Positions 49,343 to 57,158 of a DNA stretch of 64,000 nucleotides are shown piece by piece (the first letter of the stretch is position 1; each line of letters starts with the position of its first letter). A model generated the notes under the pieces. It saw only the letters and a list, made by a program, of their open reading frames with translations, was not told the origin of the DNA and did not search any database. Source of the DNA: Bacillus sp. 1780r2a1 (lineage in GTDB: Bacteria > Bacillota > Bacilli > Bacillales > Bacillaceae_H); the NCBI GenBank assembly GCA_024134725.1, contig CP099863.1, positions 2,599,501-2,663,500 on the forward strand, read 5' to 3'. Made by a program: the position numbers and the translations under genes.

Positions 49343-49519
49343 TTAAGACTCTTCTTGCTTTCGTAAAACCACAAGTGCAGTCCAACAAGACATTAACGCA
49401 GGTGGTATACTCCACGTTAAATATCGCCAGTCTTTTGTGATGATGGATACGATGACAAAAACGAGTGGTAGCCCTATCAATATAACGCCAATCCGAACCT
49501 TACTTATCTTTTTTCCCAT
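49343..49519 (-). CDS. Small two-helix membrane protein, 58 residues
   Basis: MGKKISKVRIGVILIGLPLV is followed by a short loop and a second helix (LTWSIPPALMSCWTALVV) and a charged end. AAAGGGAGCGATCAGG precedes the ATG at 49519. It lies 22 bases upstream of the 496-residue coiled-coil gene in the same direction and may be in one operon with it. No known family. Confidence 0.65.
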   Translation of the reverse strand: MGKKISKVRIGVILIGLPLVFVIVSIITKDWRYLTWSIPPALMSCWTALVVLRKQEES

Positions 49520-49854
49520 TCCTGATCGCTCCCTTTTCGCTCCATTTGCTTATATACAAAATTCGCTTTCTATTGAAAAACACCTTTATAAACCGTTCGT
49601 TCATTTCTCTCTTTTCTAGACAGTCTATGACAGGAGTTTAAAAATTAGCCATCCTTTTGTCAGACGGTGGATGCAAGACTCATTCCTTTTTCCCCTCATC
49701 TTGCAAATCTCGCATTAAAACGCTAGTTTTCTGTTTTTTTCAGCAATTGCATACTTTTTATGAGAAATCCACCGTAAAATATGCTATGTTACGTATAGAA
49801 TGTTTTTTATAAGAATGATATACGATAGTAATTCCACAGAAAAGGATGATGATC
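49520..49854. other. Intergenic, divergent
   Basis: About 335 bases between divergent genes. A CGTAA...TTACG imperfect dyad is visible near 49771-49792, close to where the promoter of the downstream NmrA-like gene should be. No gene or RNA structure was seen. Confidence 0.35.
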
Positions 49855-50469
49855 ATGAAATTTGTTGTATTTGGAGCTAGTGGACGCACTGGACAAGCTT
49901 TCGTGACTCAGGCTTTAGAAGAAGGACATTTCGTCACAGCATTCGTTCGAACACCAGATAAGCTCACACTAACAGATAGCAATTTACACATTATAGAAGG
50001 AAATGCAACGGATTTCTTTCAGGTGTCTCATGCCATTAAAGACCATGATGCTGTTGTTTCCTGCCTAGGCACAGATGGTTTAGGCCCTTCTACGTTTTTA
50101 GAAGAAGCAATATCTACCATTATTAAAGCAATGCAAGAGCATGGCGTACACCGAATCTTATATACCGCTTCAGCTGGAATTGAAGGAGAAATTCCAGGTA
50201 TGACAGGTTGGCTTGCTCAAAACATTTTAAAAAATCCACTGCGCGATCATTTAAGAGCTGTACAGCTGCTAAAAACAAGCAATCTTAATTGGACAGTCGC
50301 TCGACCGATGGGGCTAACAAATGGACCCGTAACCGCTCAATATCGAAAAGCAGTAACGGGTGTACCAGAAGACAGTAAAAATATTAGTCGTGCAGACGTA
50401 GCCCACTTTTTATTACACGCTGCAAATACAGAAATTCATTTAAAGCAATCCGTGGCTCTTTCCTATTAA
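49855..50469 (+). CDS. NAD(P)H-binding NmrA-like protein
   Basis: A 204-residue atypical SDR: MKFVVFGASGRTGQAFVTQALEE gives the Rossmann start, VVSCLGTDGLG follows and TVARPMGLTNGP is the loop of NmrA/YwnB-like flavin reductase relatives. ATG at 49855 is preferred because the AAAAGG site precedes by seven bases; two ATG codons upstream are closer to it. It may act as a redox sensor or reductase. Single gene with terminator. Confidence 0.87.
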   Translation: MKFVVFGASGRTGQAFVTQALEEGHFVTAFVRTPDKLTLTDSNLHIIEGNATDFFQVSHAIKDHDAVVSCLGTDGLGPSTFLEEAISTIIKAMQEHGVHRILYTASAGIEGEIPGMTGWLAQNILKNPLRDHLRAVQLLKTSNLNWTVARPMGLTNGPVTAQYRKAVTGVPEDSKNISRADVAHFLLHAANTEIHLKQSVALSY

Positions 50470-50502
50470 AAAGCTCAGAGAATTTTTTCTCTGGGCTTTT
50501 TT
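50468..50502 (+). terminator. Terminator of the NmrA-like gene
   Basis: AAAAGCTCAGAGAA and TTCTCTGGGCTTTT pair around TTTT. Confidence 0.83.
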
Positions 50503-50572
50503 ATAATAAGCCCATCATAACCATATATGATAAAATATGGTATATGATTCTTATAAAAGGAAGGTCTAATTC

Positions 50573-50752
50573 ATGACAAGCAAACTAGTCATTTACCTAT
50601 TGATAATAACAGCATGCTTTTTACTCTTTTCTATAAGCATACTGCTTTCGGAAAAGTACCTTTTCTTAATTCCACTTGGCATATTGGGTTTATTTGGTCA
50701 CTGTTATTTCACTTATCGCTTTACCCAAACCTTATTAGCAAAACCGAAATGA
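50573..50752 (+). CDS. Small two-helix membrane protein, 59 residues
   Basis: MTSKLVIYLLIITACFLLFS is one helix; a second (YLFLIPLGILGLFGHCYF) follows, then a short basic tail. AAAAGGAAGG precedes ATG 50573 by about 9 bases. An alternative longer open frame on the same strand is unlikely. The gene may lead the fabZ transcript, which starts 103 bases downstream. No family recognised. Confidence 0.6.
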   Translation: MTSKLVIYLLIITACFLLFSISILLSEKYLFLIPLGILGLFGHCYFTYRFTQTLLAKPK

Positions 50753-50855
50753 GATTCGTGCACTTTATTGATTTTACTCTTTACAAGTTGACTTTGTACG
50801 TATATAGTTTGATACTAGTATCAGGTATAAGTTTTTACATAAAGGAGAGACCATT

Positions 50856-51293
50856 ATGCTAACAATAGAGCAAATTAAAGAAATTATCCCTCATCGCTAT
50901 CCATTTTTACTTGTGGATCGTATTATTGAAGTCGAAGAAGGCAAAAGTGCCGTTGGTATTAAGAACGTGACAGCTAATGAAGAATTTTTTAATGGACACT
51001 TCCCAGAATATCCAGTTATGCCGGGTGTTCTAATTGTCGAAGCACTTGCTCAAGTCTGTGCCGTTGTTATGTTGAAAAAAGACGATAATAAAGGAAAGCT
51101 CGGTTTATTTGCAGGTATTGACAATTGCCGCTTTAAAAAGCAAGTTGTTCCTGGAGATCAGCTTCGTTTAGAAGTAGAGATGACGCGCGTGCGTGGTACA
51201 ATTGCGAAAGCTCGTGCTGTTGCGTCAGTCGATGGCGAAGTGGCTTGTGAAGCGGACGTAACATTTGCACTATTTGACCCAAAACAAGCATAA
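50856..51293 (+). CDS. fabZ: 3-hydroxyacyl-ACP dehydratase FabZ
   Basis: A 145-residue hot-dog-fold dehydratase of type II fatty acid synthesis. Catalytic His48 in [12 protein letters not shown] and Glu62 in LIVEALAQ are in their expected places; [13 protein letters not shown] is the usual start. AAAGGAGAGACC precedes ATG. It converts 3-hydroxyacyl-ACP to trans-2-enoyl-ACP. No other fatty acid gene is nearby. Confidence 0.97.
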   Translation: MLTIEQIKEIIPHRYPFLLVDRIIEVEEGKSAVGIKNVTANEEFFNGHFPEYPVMPGVLIVEALAQVCAVVMLKKDDNKGKLGLFAGIDNCRFKKQVVPGDQLRLEVEMTRVRGTIAKARAVASVDGEVACEADVTFALFDPKQA

Positions 51294-51333
51294 TTACTTA
51301 AGGTGCTAAGACATAAGTAGTTCAGCAAATGAG

Positions 51334-51384
51334 ATATCTAAACTATCATGAGTTAATGACTTTTGATAGTTTGGGTATTTTTTA
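51334..51384 (+). terminator. Terminator of fabZ
   Basis: ATATCTAAACTATCA pairs with TGATAGTTTGGGTAT (one G-U) around a 15-base loop, followed by TTTTTT. Confidence 0.75.
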
Positions 51385-51618
51385 TTGTTTTGAAAACAGT
51401 AGACTAGAGGAAGAACGAGACCTGCCGAAAGCGCCTGTCTGTAGCGTAATGGCACAAACTAATTGTTAGCTCCTCAATAATCATTTCATTATGTCTCAGT
51501 CTCTTATCATCTTCTAATAATTCCTCAACTTAGTTTATTGATAACGTCTTGTTCGTCTGTATACCTAGCCCATACTGACATTGCTTCTGTTTTTAACTTT
51601 AGAGAGTTTTAGAGCTAT

Positions 51619-51653
51619 AAAAAAAGAACGCTATTGCTAGCGTTCTTTTTTTG
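51619..51653 (-). terminator. Terminator of the FCD-GntR gene
   Basis: AAAAAAAGAACGCTA and TAGCGTTCTTTTTTT pair around TTGC; T-runs on both strands. Confidence 0.87.
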
Positions 51654-51663
51654 TAAATCTATA

Positions 51664-52353
51664 TTAACCTTGCATTACTTTCATACGAACATGCTCTAAA
51701 TGTTCACGAACTGCTTCTGCTGCGCCTTGAGCATCCCTATTTTTAATCGCTTCAAAAATGCGATCATGATCTTCATGGACCTGCTTGCGACTTTCAGGCC
51801 TTTGCGTTAACGAATATGCTAGCGCTTTTCGGTATAGATGACCTAGGTTCTCTACTGTATGAAGCAAAAATGAATTATGTGCCGCTTTTACAATATCATG
51901 GTGAAAGCGATAATCTGCTTCATAACCAATTTCAGCACTATTCTTAATGGTACCTTTGAATGCTTCTAAAGATTCTTTAATTTCTAGTAGCTCTTCTTCC
52001 GTATGACGAATAGCCGCTAAGCTTGCTGCTTCTGATTCAATGATAATTCGCATTTCAACTAACTCTAGCACTTGATCTGCTTCAACCATTTCAAACGTCA
52101 TCGGATCAAGCATCCCTGCTAAATTTACTCGCTTAACGTAACTTCCTCCACCTTGTCTAGATTCAATTAATCCACTGGCCGACAAAACGCTTAACGCTTC
52201 GCGGATTGGTGCACGACTAACGCCAAACATTTTCGAAAGCTCATGTTCAGAAGGTAAGCGAGATTCAGGTGGAAACGTCTTTTCCTTTATCATCTTCTTT
52301 AACTGGTCAAGAACTTGACTTGATACTTTCTTACGCTCAATTGGTACAAACAT
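51664..52353 (-). CDS. GntR-family (FCD/FadR-type) transcriptional regulator, orphan
   Basis: A 229-residue regulator: winged helix in FPPESRLPSEHELSKMFGVSRAPIREALSVLSASGLIESRQGGG followed by an FCD domain (VLELVEMRIIIESEAASLAAIRHTEEEL). FCD domains bind organic acids. Unlike the other GntR here it has no transporter neighbour. TTGTATTACAA at 52512-52522 fits the FCD operator consensus (TTGT, three bases, ACAA), suggesting autoregulation. Confidence 0.92.
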   Translation of the reverse strand: MFVPIERKKVSSQVLDQLKKMIKEKTFPPESRLPSEHELSKMFGVSRAPIREALSVLSASGLIESRQGGGSYVKRVNLAGMLDPMTFEMVEADQVLELVEMRIIIESEAASLAAIRHTEEELLEIKESLEAFKGTIKNSAEIGYEADYRFHHDIVKAAHNSFLLHTVENLGHLYRKALAYSLTQRPESRKQVHEDHDRIFEAIKNRDAQGAAEAVREHLEHVRMKVMQG

Positions 52354-52511
52354 TATTATTCCCCTCTCTGTTTGCTTTTTGTCTTATTCGTCTACAACAT
52401 TCTTCTCCCTGCACGAAAGAGGGATTCACGTGCTGTAAAATCCCCCCTACTCTGTACTGAGTCCCCTTGATGAAGTGTAAACCTCTCGTATGTAACCGCT
52501 TTAAACTTTCT

Positions 52512-52522
52512 TTGTATTACAA
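52512..52522. promoter_or_regulatory. Candidate FCD-type operator TTGTATTACAA
   Basis: It exactly matches the TNGTNNNACNA half-site pattern of FadR/FCD regulators and lies about 160 bases upstream of the orphan GntR gene, within its likely promoter. Binding is inferred. Confidence 0.4.
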
Positions 52523-52904
52523 GTATACATTAATTTTTAAAAAAATGTAAAAAAATTTCTATAATTATCACAATTTTCACATGAAAACAAATTATAAATG
52601 AATGAATGTTCATGTTTTTTTGACATAATTATTCCACTATTTCCCTTTTCATCAACTATTTGCAACCCTCTTTATGAATACCCGGTTACTAAGGATTAAG
52701 AAGGGATTTTTTCCATATTACCCCTTGTTTATCATGCTTATCTTTAGGGAAAAGAGTCAGAACTTGAAATCTTGTTTAGATATTTTGTATGGTTCATATA
52801 TGTTCTTGCGAATAGTTCATTTCAAACTGACAAATAGTAAGAACAATATAAACGGTAATTTCTGCAAGTTGACTTGTAAAATAAACTAAATGGTGAGGAA
52901 AATC
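52523..52904. other. AT-rich intergenic region before the MurE-like gene
   Basis: About 380 bases with no recognised gene or RNA. A 71-codon open frame (52674-52889) has no ribosome binding site and unusual composition; it is treated as chance. The promoter of the Mur ligase should be here but no clear pair of boxes stands out. Confidence 0.4.
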
Positions 52905-54392
52905 ATGATACTAAACTTTGAACAGTTACCTGACATTCAAATTAAGCAATTAGTCGGCCCAGCTTCTCAGCGCGTCTTACATCTCGCTTATCACTCGAAA
53001 TATGTCAAAAACTCGTCATTATTTTTTAGCATGAAAGGTGAAAACGCGGACGGATATCAATTTATAGAAGAAGCTATTCAAAAAGGCGCTGTAGGAGTCT
53101 TTGGGTCCGTTCATCATTGTTTTCAACAACTTCATGATAAATATCCGCACTGTACGTTTATCGTTGTCGATGATGTTCGAAAAACAATGGCAAGACTCGC
53201 TAAATACTACTTCCAACGAGCGGATGAAAAGCTCAAAACAATTGGTGTAACGGGTACAAACGGGAAAACAACAGTAGCTGCTTACGTACGTTCATTATTA
53301 ACGCTGCTCGGATTACCAACGGGTTCAATCGGCACCACGGGGATTTGGTCTTCGCATAAAAAATTAACCTATCAAAAAAGTACTCCTACGACGCCTGAAT
53401 CAACTGATTTACACCAAATTTTTCATGACTTAGAGACGTTCGGAGATCAGGCAGCTGTCATGGAAGTTTCATCCATCGCCATTGATCAACAGCGCGTTGA
53501 AGGAATTTTATTTGATGTGGCCATTCATACAAATTTTTCAGAAGAACATCTGGAATATCATAAAACAATGGAGCACTATAAAAACTGTAAAATGAAGCTA
53601 TTTGAACAAGCTAAAACAGCCGTTATAAATGTTGATGATGATTTAATGGGTCAAGATTTGCTTCAATCATTTAAAAACCCAATGATTACTTATAGCCTCA
53701 ACAGAAACTCTAACGCAACGCTGCGCGCTGATTCCATCACCGTAGAAGAAAAAGGGTCAACGTTTGAGCTTCATTATAATGACAACGTCTATCCAGTAAC
53801 TGCACCTGTATTTGGGGAATATAATATTGCTAATGTATTGTCAGCTATCGGTACAGCGCTACTGCTTGATTATCACATTGAAGATATTCTTAACGTTCTA
53901 CCACAGCTTGCTAGCCCTGAAGGACGCTTTCAAGTAATTAAAGGGCCACAAAATCAAAAGATTATCCTTGACTATGCTCATACACCTGTAGCTTTAACTC
54001 GTCTTTTACAAGAGGTAAAGAAATTAAAACATAATCGTTTAATTGTGATGATTGCTGGAATTGGCATCCGAGACTTTAACAAAATGCCCAAAATGGCAAG
54101 CATTATTGAGGGACAAGCCGATGAAGTGGTTGTTACTGTTGATCATCCTGGCTTTCATAACCCTAATGATATCATTGACCAAGTATTTACAGGATTTGCT
54201 CATCCCAATGCTTCGAACCTTCACCGAGCTCCAACAAGAAAAGAAGGAGTCTTAAAATCCTTAGAGCTTGGAGGACCAGATGATATTATTTTATTAACAA
54301 GCGGCTGTATCAACGGTTCACAAATTGTAAAAGGAGAATATATTCCTCATTCCGATGAAGATATTATTGAATCTTATTATGTAGCATTATAA
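52905..54392 (+). CDS. MurE-like Mur ligase, orphan, without the DNPR motif
   Basis: A 495-residue Mur-family ATP-dependent amide ligase: GVTGTNGKTTVAAYVRSLL P-loop near residue 120, TTGIWSSHKKLTYQKSTPTTP, EVSSIAIDQQRVEGI, VAIHTNFSEEHLEYHKTMEHYKNCK and ILDYAHTPVALTRLLQE. ATG at 52905 is chosen because GGTGAGG is spaced correctly. The C-terminal substrate pocket reads VDHPGFHNPNDI where meso-diaminopimelate-type MurE has DNPR, so the added amino acid is unlikely to be meso-DAP. It stands outside the division/cell-wall cluster, so it is a second, specialised ligase. Confidence 0.9.
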   Translation: MILNFEQLPDIQIKQLVGPASQRVLHLAYHSKYVKNSSLFFSMKGENADGYQFIEEAIQKGAVGVFGSVHHCFQQLHDKYPHCTFIVVDDVRKTMARLAKYYFQRADEKLKTIGVTGTNGKTTVAAYVRSLLTLLGLPTGSIGTTGIWSSHKKLTYQKSTPTTPESTDLHQIFHDLETFGDQAAVMEVSSIAIDQQRVEGILFDVAIHTNFSEEHLEYHKTMEHYKNCKMKLFEQAKTAVINVDDDLMGQDLLQSFKNPMITYSLNRNSNATLRADSITVEEKGSTFELHYNDNVYPVTAPVFGEYNIANVLSAIGTALLLDYHIEDILNVLPQLASPEGRFQVIKGPQNQKIILDYAHTPVALTRLLQEVKKLKHNRLIVMIAGIGIRDFNKMPKMASIIEGQADEVVVTVDHPGFHNPNDIIDQVFTGFAHPNASNLHRAPTRKEGVLKSLELGGPDDIILLTSGCINGSQIVKGEYIPHSDEDIIESYYVAL

Positions 54393-54427
54393 GAACTCCC
54401 CTCATGTGCATGAGGGGAGTTCTTATC
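54389..54427. terminator. Bidirectional terminator
   Basis: ATAAGAACTCCCCTCAT and complement pair around GTGC, with poly-T on both strands; stops of the two convergent genes abut it. Confidence 0.9.
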
Positions 54428-55751
54428 ATCTCCTTAAAGCTTGTTTTCCTTTTTCATAGTATTCTTTTTTTATTTCTAGTGGCACCATGCTTCCGCCCGT
54501 TGCCCATACAATATGAGTCGCATGTTCAAGTGTTTCTGGAGACAGCTGTCTGTTTGTCACTATCGGTCCTATCATACCAGCTAGTGCCGATGGCTCTAAT
54601 TCAATTCCTTCGCTATCAGCTAAATCTGCTAGCAGTCGATGCATTTCATCATCACTGATTGTGTAGCTTCCCTCTAGAACAGGACCAATTACTTTACCAA
54701 CAAATCCAGATGGTCGCCCTACAGCTAGTCCATCTGCTTCTGTTAAATTATCAAGTCCAATATCTTGCACAGAGATTCTATCATGCAGATTTGTTGCTAA
54801 ACCTAACAGCATACAAGGTGAGTGAGTTGGCTCAGCAAAAAAACAACGAACATCATCGCCATACATAAGCTTTAAGCCAAAAGCCACTCCCCCTGGACCA
54901 CCTCCCACTCCACACGGTAAATACACGAATAAAGGATGATTTTTGTCTACTTTCACTTGCATGTCAGCGAGCTGCTTTTTTAAACGAATGGCGCTTACAG
55001 CATAACCTAAAAATAAGTGCTTTGAATTTTCATCATCTACAAAATAGCACATCGGATCACGTAATGACTGTTTACGCCCTTCTTCTACAGCTTTACTGTA
55101 GTCATCTGTGTACTCGATAACCCTTACTCCTTTACTTCTTAACAGATCTTTCTTCCATTGCTTTGCATCCGCAGACATGTGAACAGTTACTTGAAAGCCA
55201 AGCTTAGCACTAATTATTCCAATACTTAATCCTAAATTGCCAGTCGACCCTACCGCAATTGTATACTGCTGAAAAAACAAACGGAATTTTTCACTATCAA
55301 ATTTTTGGTAATTATCTTTAAATGAAAGCATGTTATGTTTAATAGCTAAGTCTTCAGCATGCTTTAAAATTTCATAAATGCCACCTCGTGCTTTAATTGA
55401 ACCTGAAATAGGCAAGTCATGATCACACTTAAGCAAAAGCTCCCCTTCGATTTGTTGATTAAAACGGCTTTCCAAACGCGCTTTCATAATGGGAATGCCA
55501 GTTAAAGGTGATTCAATTATTCCGTTTGCCTCTTTCGTCTCAGGAAAAACTTTCTGTAGATAAGGTGCAAACCGTTCAAACCTTGCTTCTGCATCCTTAA
55601 CGTCCTGCTCAGTGAGGAGTATGTTTTGTTTATGTAGTTGAAAAGACTGCTTATCTGGATTCATCCAGCAGGTTTCAGTAAGTTGGATAAGTTCTTTTAT
55701 AACGGGAAATGTTTCTGTTAACCTTACTACGTCGTGCTTGACTATTTCCAT
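54426..55751 (-). CDS. dsdA: D-serine ammonia-lyase
   Basis: A 441-residue PLP-dependent enzyme that turns D-serine into pyruvate and ammonia. The PLP lysine is Lys120 in [12 protein letters not shown], and the phosphate loop [12 protein letters not shown] follows; [14 protein letters not shown] is the second glycine cluster of DsdA. Length matches the family. Single gene; no dsdC or transporter adjacent. GGGGGAAATAAGG precedes the ATG. Confidence 0.95.
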   Translation of the reverse strand: MEIVKHDVVRLTETFPVIKELIQLTETCWMNPDKQSFQLHKQNILLTEQDVKDAEARFERFAPYLQKVFPETKEANGIIESPLTGIPIMKARLESRFNQQIEGELLLKCDHDLPISGSIKARGGIYEILKHAEDLAIKHNMLSFKDNYQKFDSEKFRLFFQQYTIAVGSTGNLGLSIGIISAKLGFQVTVHMSADAKQWKKDLLRSKGVRVIEYTDDYSKAVEEGRKQSLRDPMCYFVDDENSKHLFLGYAVSAIRLKKQLADMQVKVDKNHPLFVYLPCGVGGGPGGVAFGLKLMYGDDVRCFFAEPTHSPCMLLGLATNLHDRISVQDIGLDNLTEADGLAVGRPSGFVGKVIGPVLEGSYTISDDEMHRLLADLADSEGIELEPSALAGMIGPIVTNRQLSPETLEHATHIVWATGGSMVPLEIKKEYYEKGKQALRR

Positions 55752-55904
55752 CCTTATTTCCCCCTCTTTTTTCTATGCTTTATTATCATTTTATCACGAA
55801 CTATTCTTTTATTAGAGCTAATCCAAAAGATAAATTAAGTGACATTTTTTTATTTTCCTATTATCATTAAAGCGATTTCACTAAACATAAGGGGTAGATG
55901 TGTG

Positions 55905-56897
55905 ATGACTTACAGCGCAAATGAACAGCGGTACAAAGAAATGATTTATAACAGGTGTGGAAATTCTGGCTTACTGCTTCCCGCACTTTCACTGGGACTT
56001 TGGCATAACTTCGGAGGGGTAGATTCGTTTGAAAATGGAAAAGCCATGCTAAGACGTGCTTTTGACTTAGGAATTACTCATTTCGATTTAGCAAACAACT
56101 ACGGGCCACCACCTGGCTCTGCTGAAGAGATGTTTGGCAAAATGTTAAGAGAAGATTTCGCCTCTTATCGAGATGAGTTAATTATCTCCACAAAAGCTGG
56201 CTATCGAATGTGGGAAGGGCCTTACGGAGAATGGGGGTCAAAGAAATACCTTGTTGCTAGTTTAGATCAAAGTTTGAAACGCATGGGTCTTGAATATGTA
56301 GATATTTTCTATTCTCATCGTCCCGATCCCAATACACCTCTTGAAGAAACTATGCAAGCACTTGATTTAATCGTAAAACAAGGTAAAGCGCTTTATGTAG
56401 GAATTTCAAGCTATAGCGCTGAACAAACAAAAGAAGCAGTACATATTTTAAATGAGCTGGGCACACCTCTCCTTATTCATCAGCCAAGCTACTCGATGTT
56501 TAATCGTTGGATAGAGGATGGCCTTCAAGATGTTCTAACAGAGCATCAAATTGGATCTATTGCATTTTGCCCCCTTGAGCAAGGGTTACTTACAAATAAA
56601 TACATACATGGCATTCCAAAAGACTCGAGAGCAGCAAAAGAAACTGGATTTTTAGATGCGGAGCGCGTAACTGCAAAGGTGGTTAACCAAGTGCAAAGAC
56701 TTCATCAAATTGCACAGGAACGAGATCAAAGCTTGGCTCAAATGGCTCTTTCTTGGGTGTTAAGAGATGGAAATATTACCTCTGCTCTCATAGGAGCAAG
56801 TCGCGTAAGTCAAATTGAAGAGAACGTTGCAGCTCTTCATAACCGATTATTTACCCAAGACGAACTTCGTCAGATTGATGCGATTTTAAATAGCTAA
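55905..56897 (+). CDS. Aldo/keto reductase, YghZ-like
   Basis: A 330-residue AKR with catalytic tetrad visible: Asp and Tyr in HFDLANNYGPPPGSAEE, Lys in IISTKAGYRMW and His in VDIFYSHRPDPNTPLEE. The arrangement and MIYNRCGNSGLLLPALSLGLWHNFG start match YghZ (L-glyceraldehyde-3-phosphate reductase). ATG at 55905 is preferred; a GTG sits one codon before. It detoxifies reactive aldehydes such as methylglyoxal. Single gene with terminator. Confidence 0.92.
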   Translation: MTYSANEQRYKEMIYNRCGNSGLLLPALSLGLWHNFGGVDSFENGKAMLRRAFDLGITHFDLANNYGPPPGSAEEMFGKMLREDFASYRDELIISTKAGYRMWEGPYGEWGSKKYLVASLDQSLKRMGLEYVDIFYSHRPDPNTPLEETMQALDLIVKQGKALYVGISSYSAEQTKEAVHILNELGTPLLIHQPSYSMFNRWIEDGLQDVLTEHQIGSIAFCPLEQGLLTNKYIHGIPKDSRAAKETGFLDAERVTAKVVNQVQRLHQIAQERDQSLAQMALSWVLRDGNITSALIGASRVSQIEENVAALHNRLFTQDELRQIDAILNS

Positions 56898-56936
56898 AAA
56901 ACCTTCTACTCTCTATTTGAGAGTAGAAGGTTTTTT
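56895..56936. terminator. Bidirectional terminator
   Basis: AAAAAACCTTCTACTCTC and complement pair around a short TATTTGA region, with T-runs. Confidence 0.88.
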
Positions 56937-56945
56937 ATATCGCAG

Positions 56946-57092
56946 TTAGATTTTCCCATCATATTTGCGACCATCATTATGCTTTTGATTGCGCTCATCT
57001 GTCATACGCATTTGCTCAGCTTTCTCCTGAGCATTCACATGATTGGCATCAGTCGGTAAATTTTTCTTTGAACGTCCTTTTGCATTGCTCAT
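56946..57092 (-). CDS. Small hydrophilic protein, 48 residues
   Basis: MSNAKGRSKKNLPTDANHVN is followed by an E/Q/K-rich tail (EKAEQMRMTDERNQKHNDGRK). GGAGGTGATAAC before ATG 57092 is one of the best ribosome binding sites in the window. Composition (no hydrophobic core, high N/K/E) resembles minor small acid-soluble spore proteins, but no named SASP family matches. Single gene after a shared terminator. Confidence 0.7.
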   Translation of the reverse strand: MSNAKGRSKKNLPTDANHVNAQEKAEQMRMTDERNQKHNDGRKYDGKI

Positions 57093-57158
57093 GTTATCAC
57101 CTCCAGCTTTATACCCCGTTAGCTTCTCCACTTTTTTAGGGCATCATACGCTAGAAAA

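Larger units (their letters stand above)
51294..51663. other. Intergenic between fabZ and an FCD-GntR gene
   Basis: Holds the fabZ terminator (51334-51384), then about 230 bases with nothing recognised, and the GntR-gene terminator (51619-51653). Stray runs such as GACCTGCCGAAAGCGCC look like remnants of other sequence, but no frame is coding. Confidence 0.5.

Noticed and set aside
52674-52889. 71-codon open frame before the Mur ligase gene
   Set aside because: No ribosome binding site, odd composition with many rare patterns, and no recognisable family; treated as chance in AT-rich spacer.
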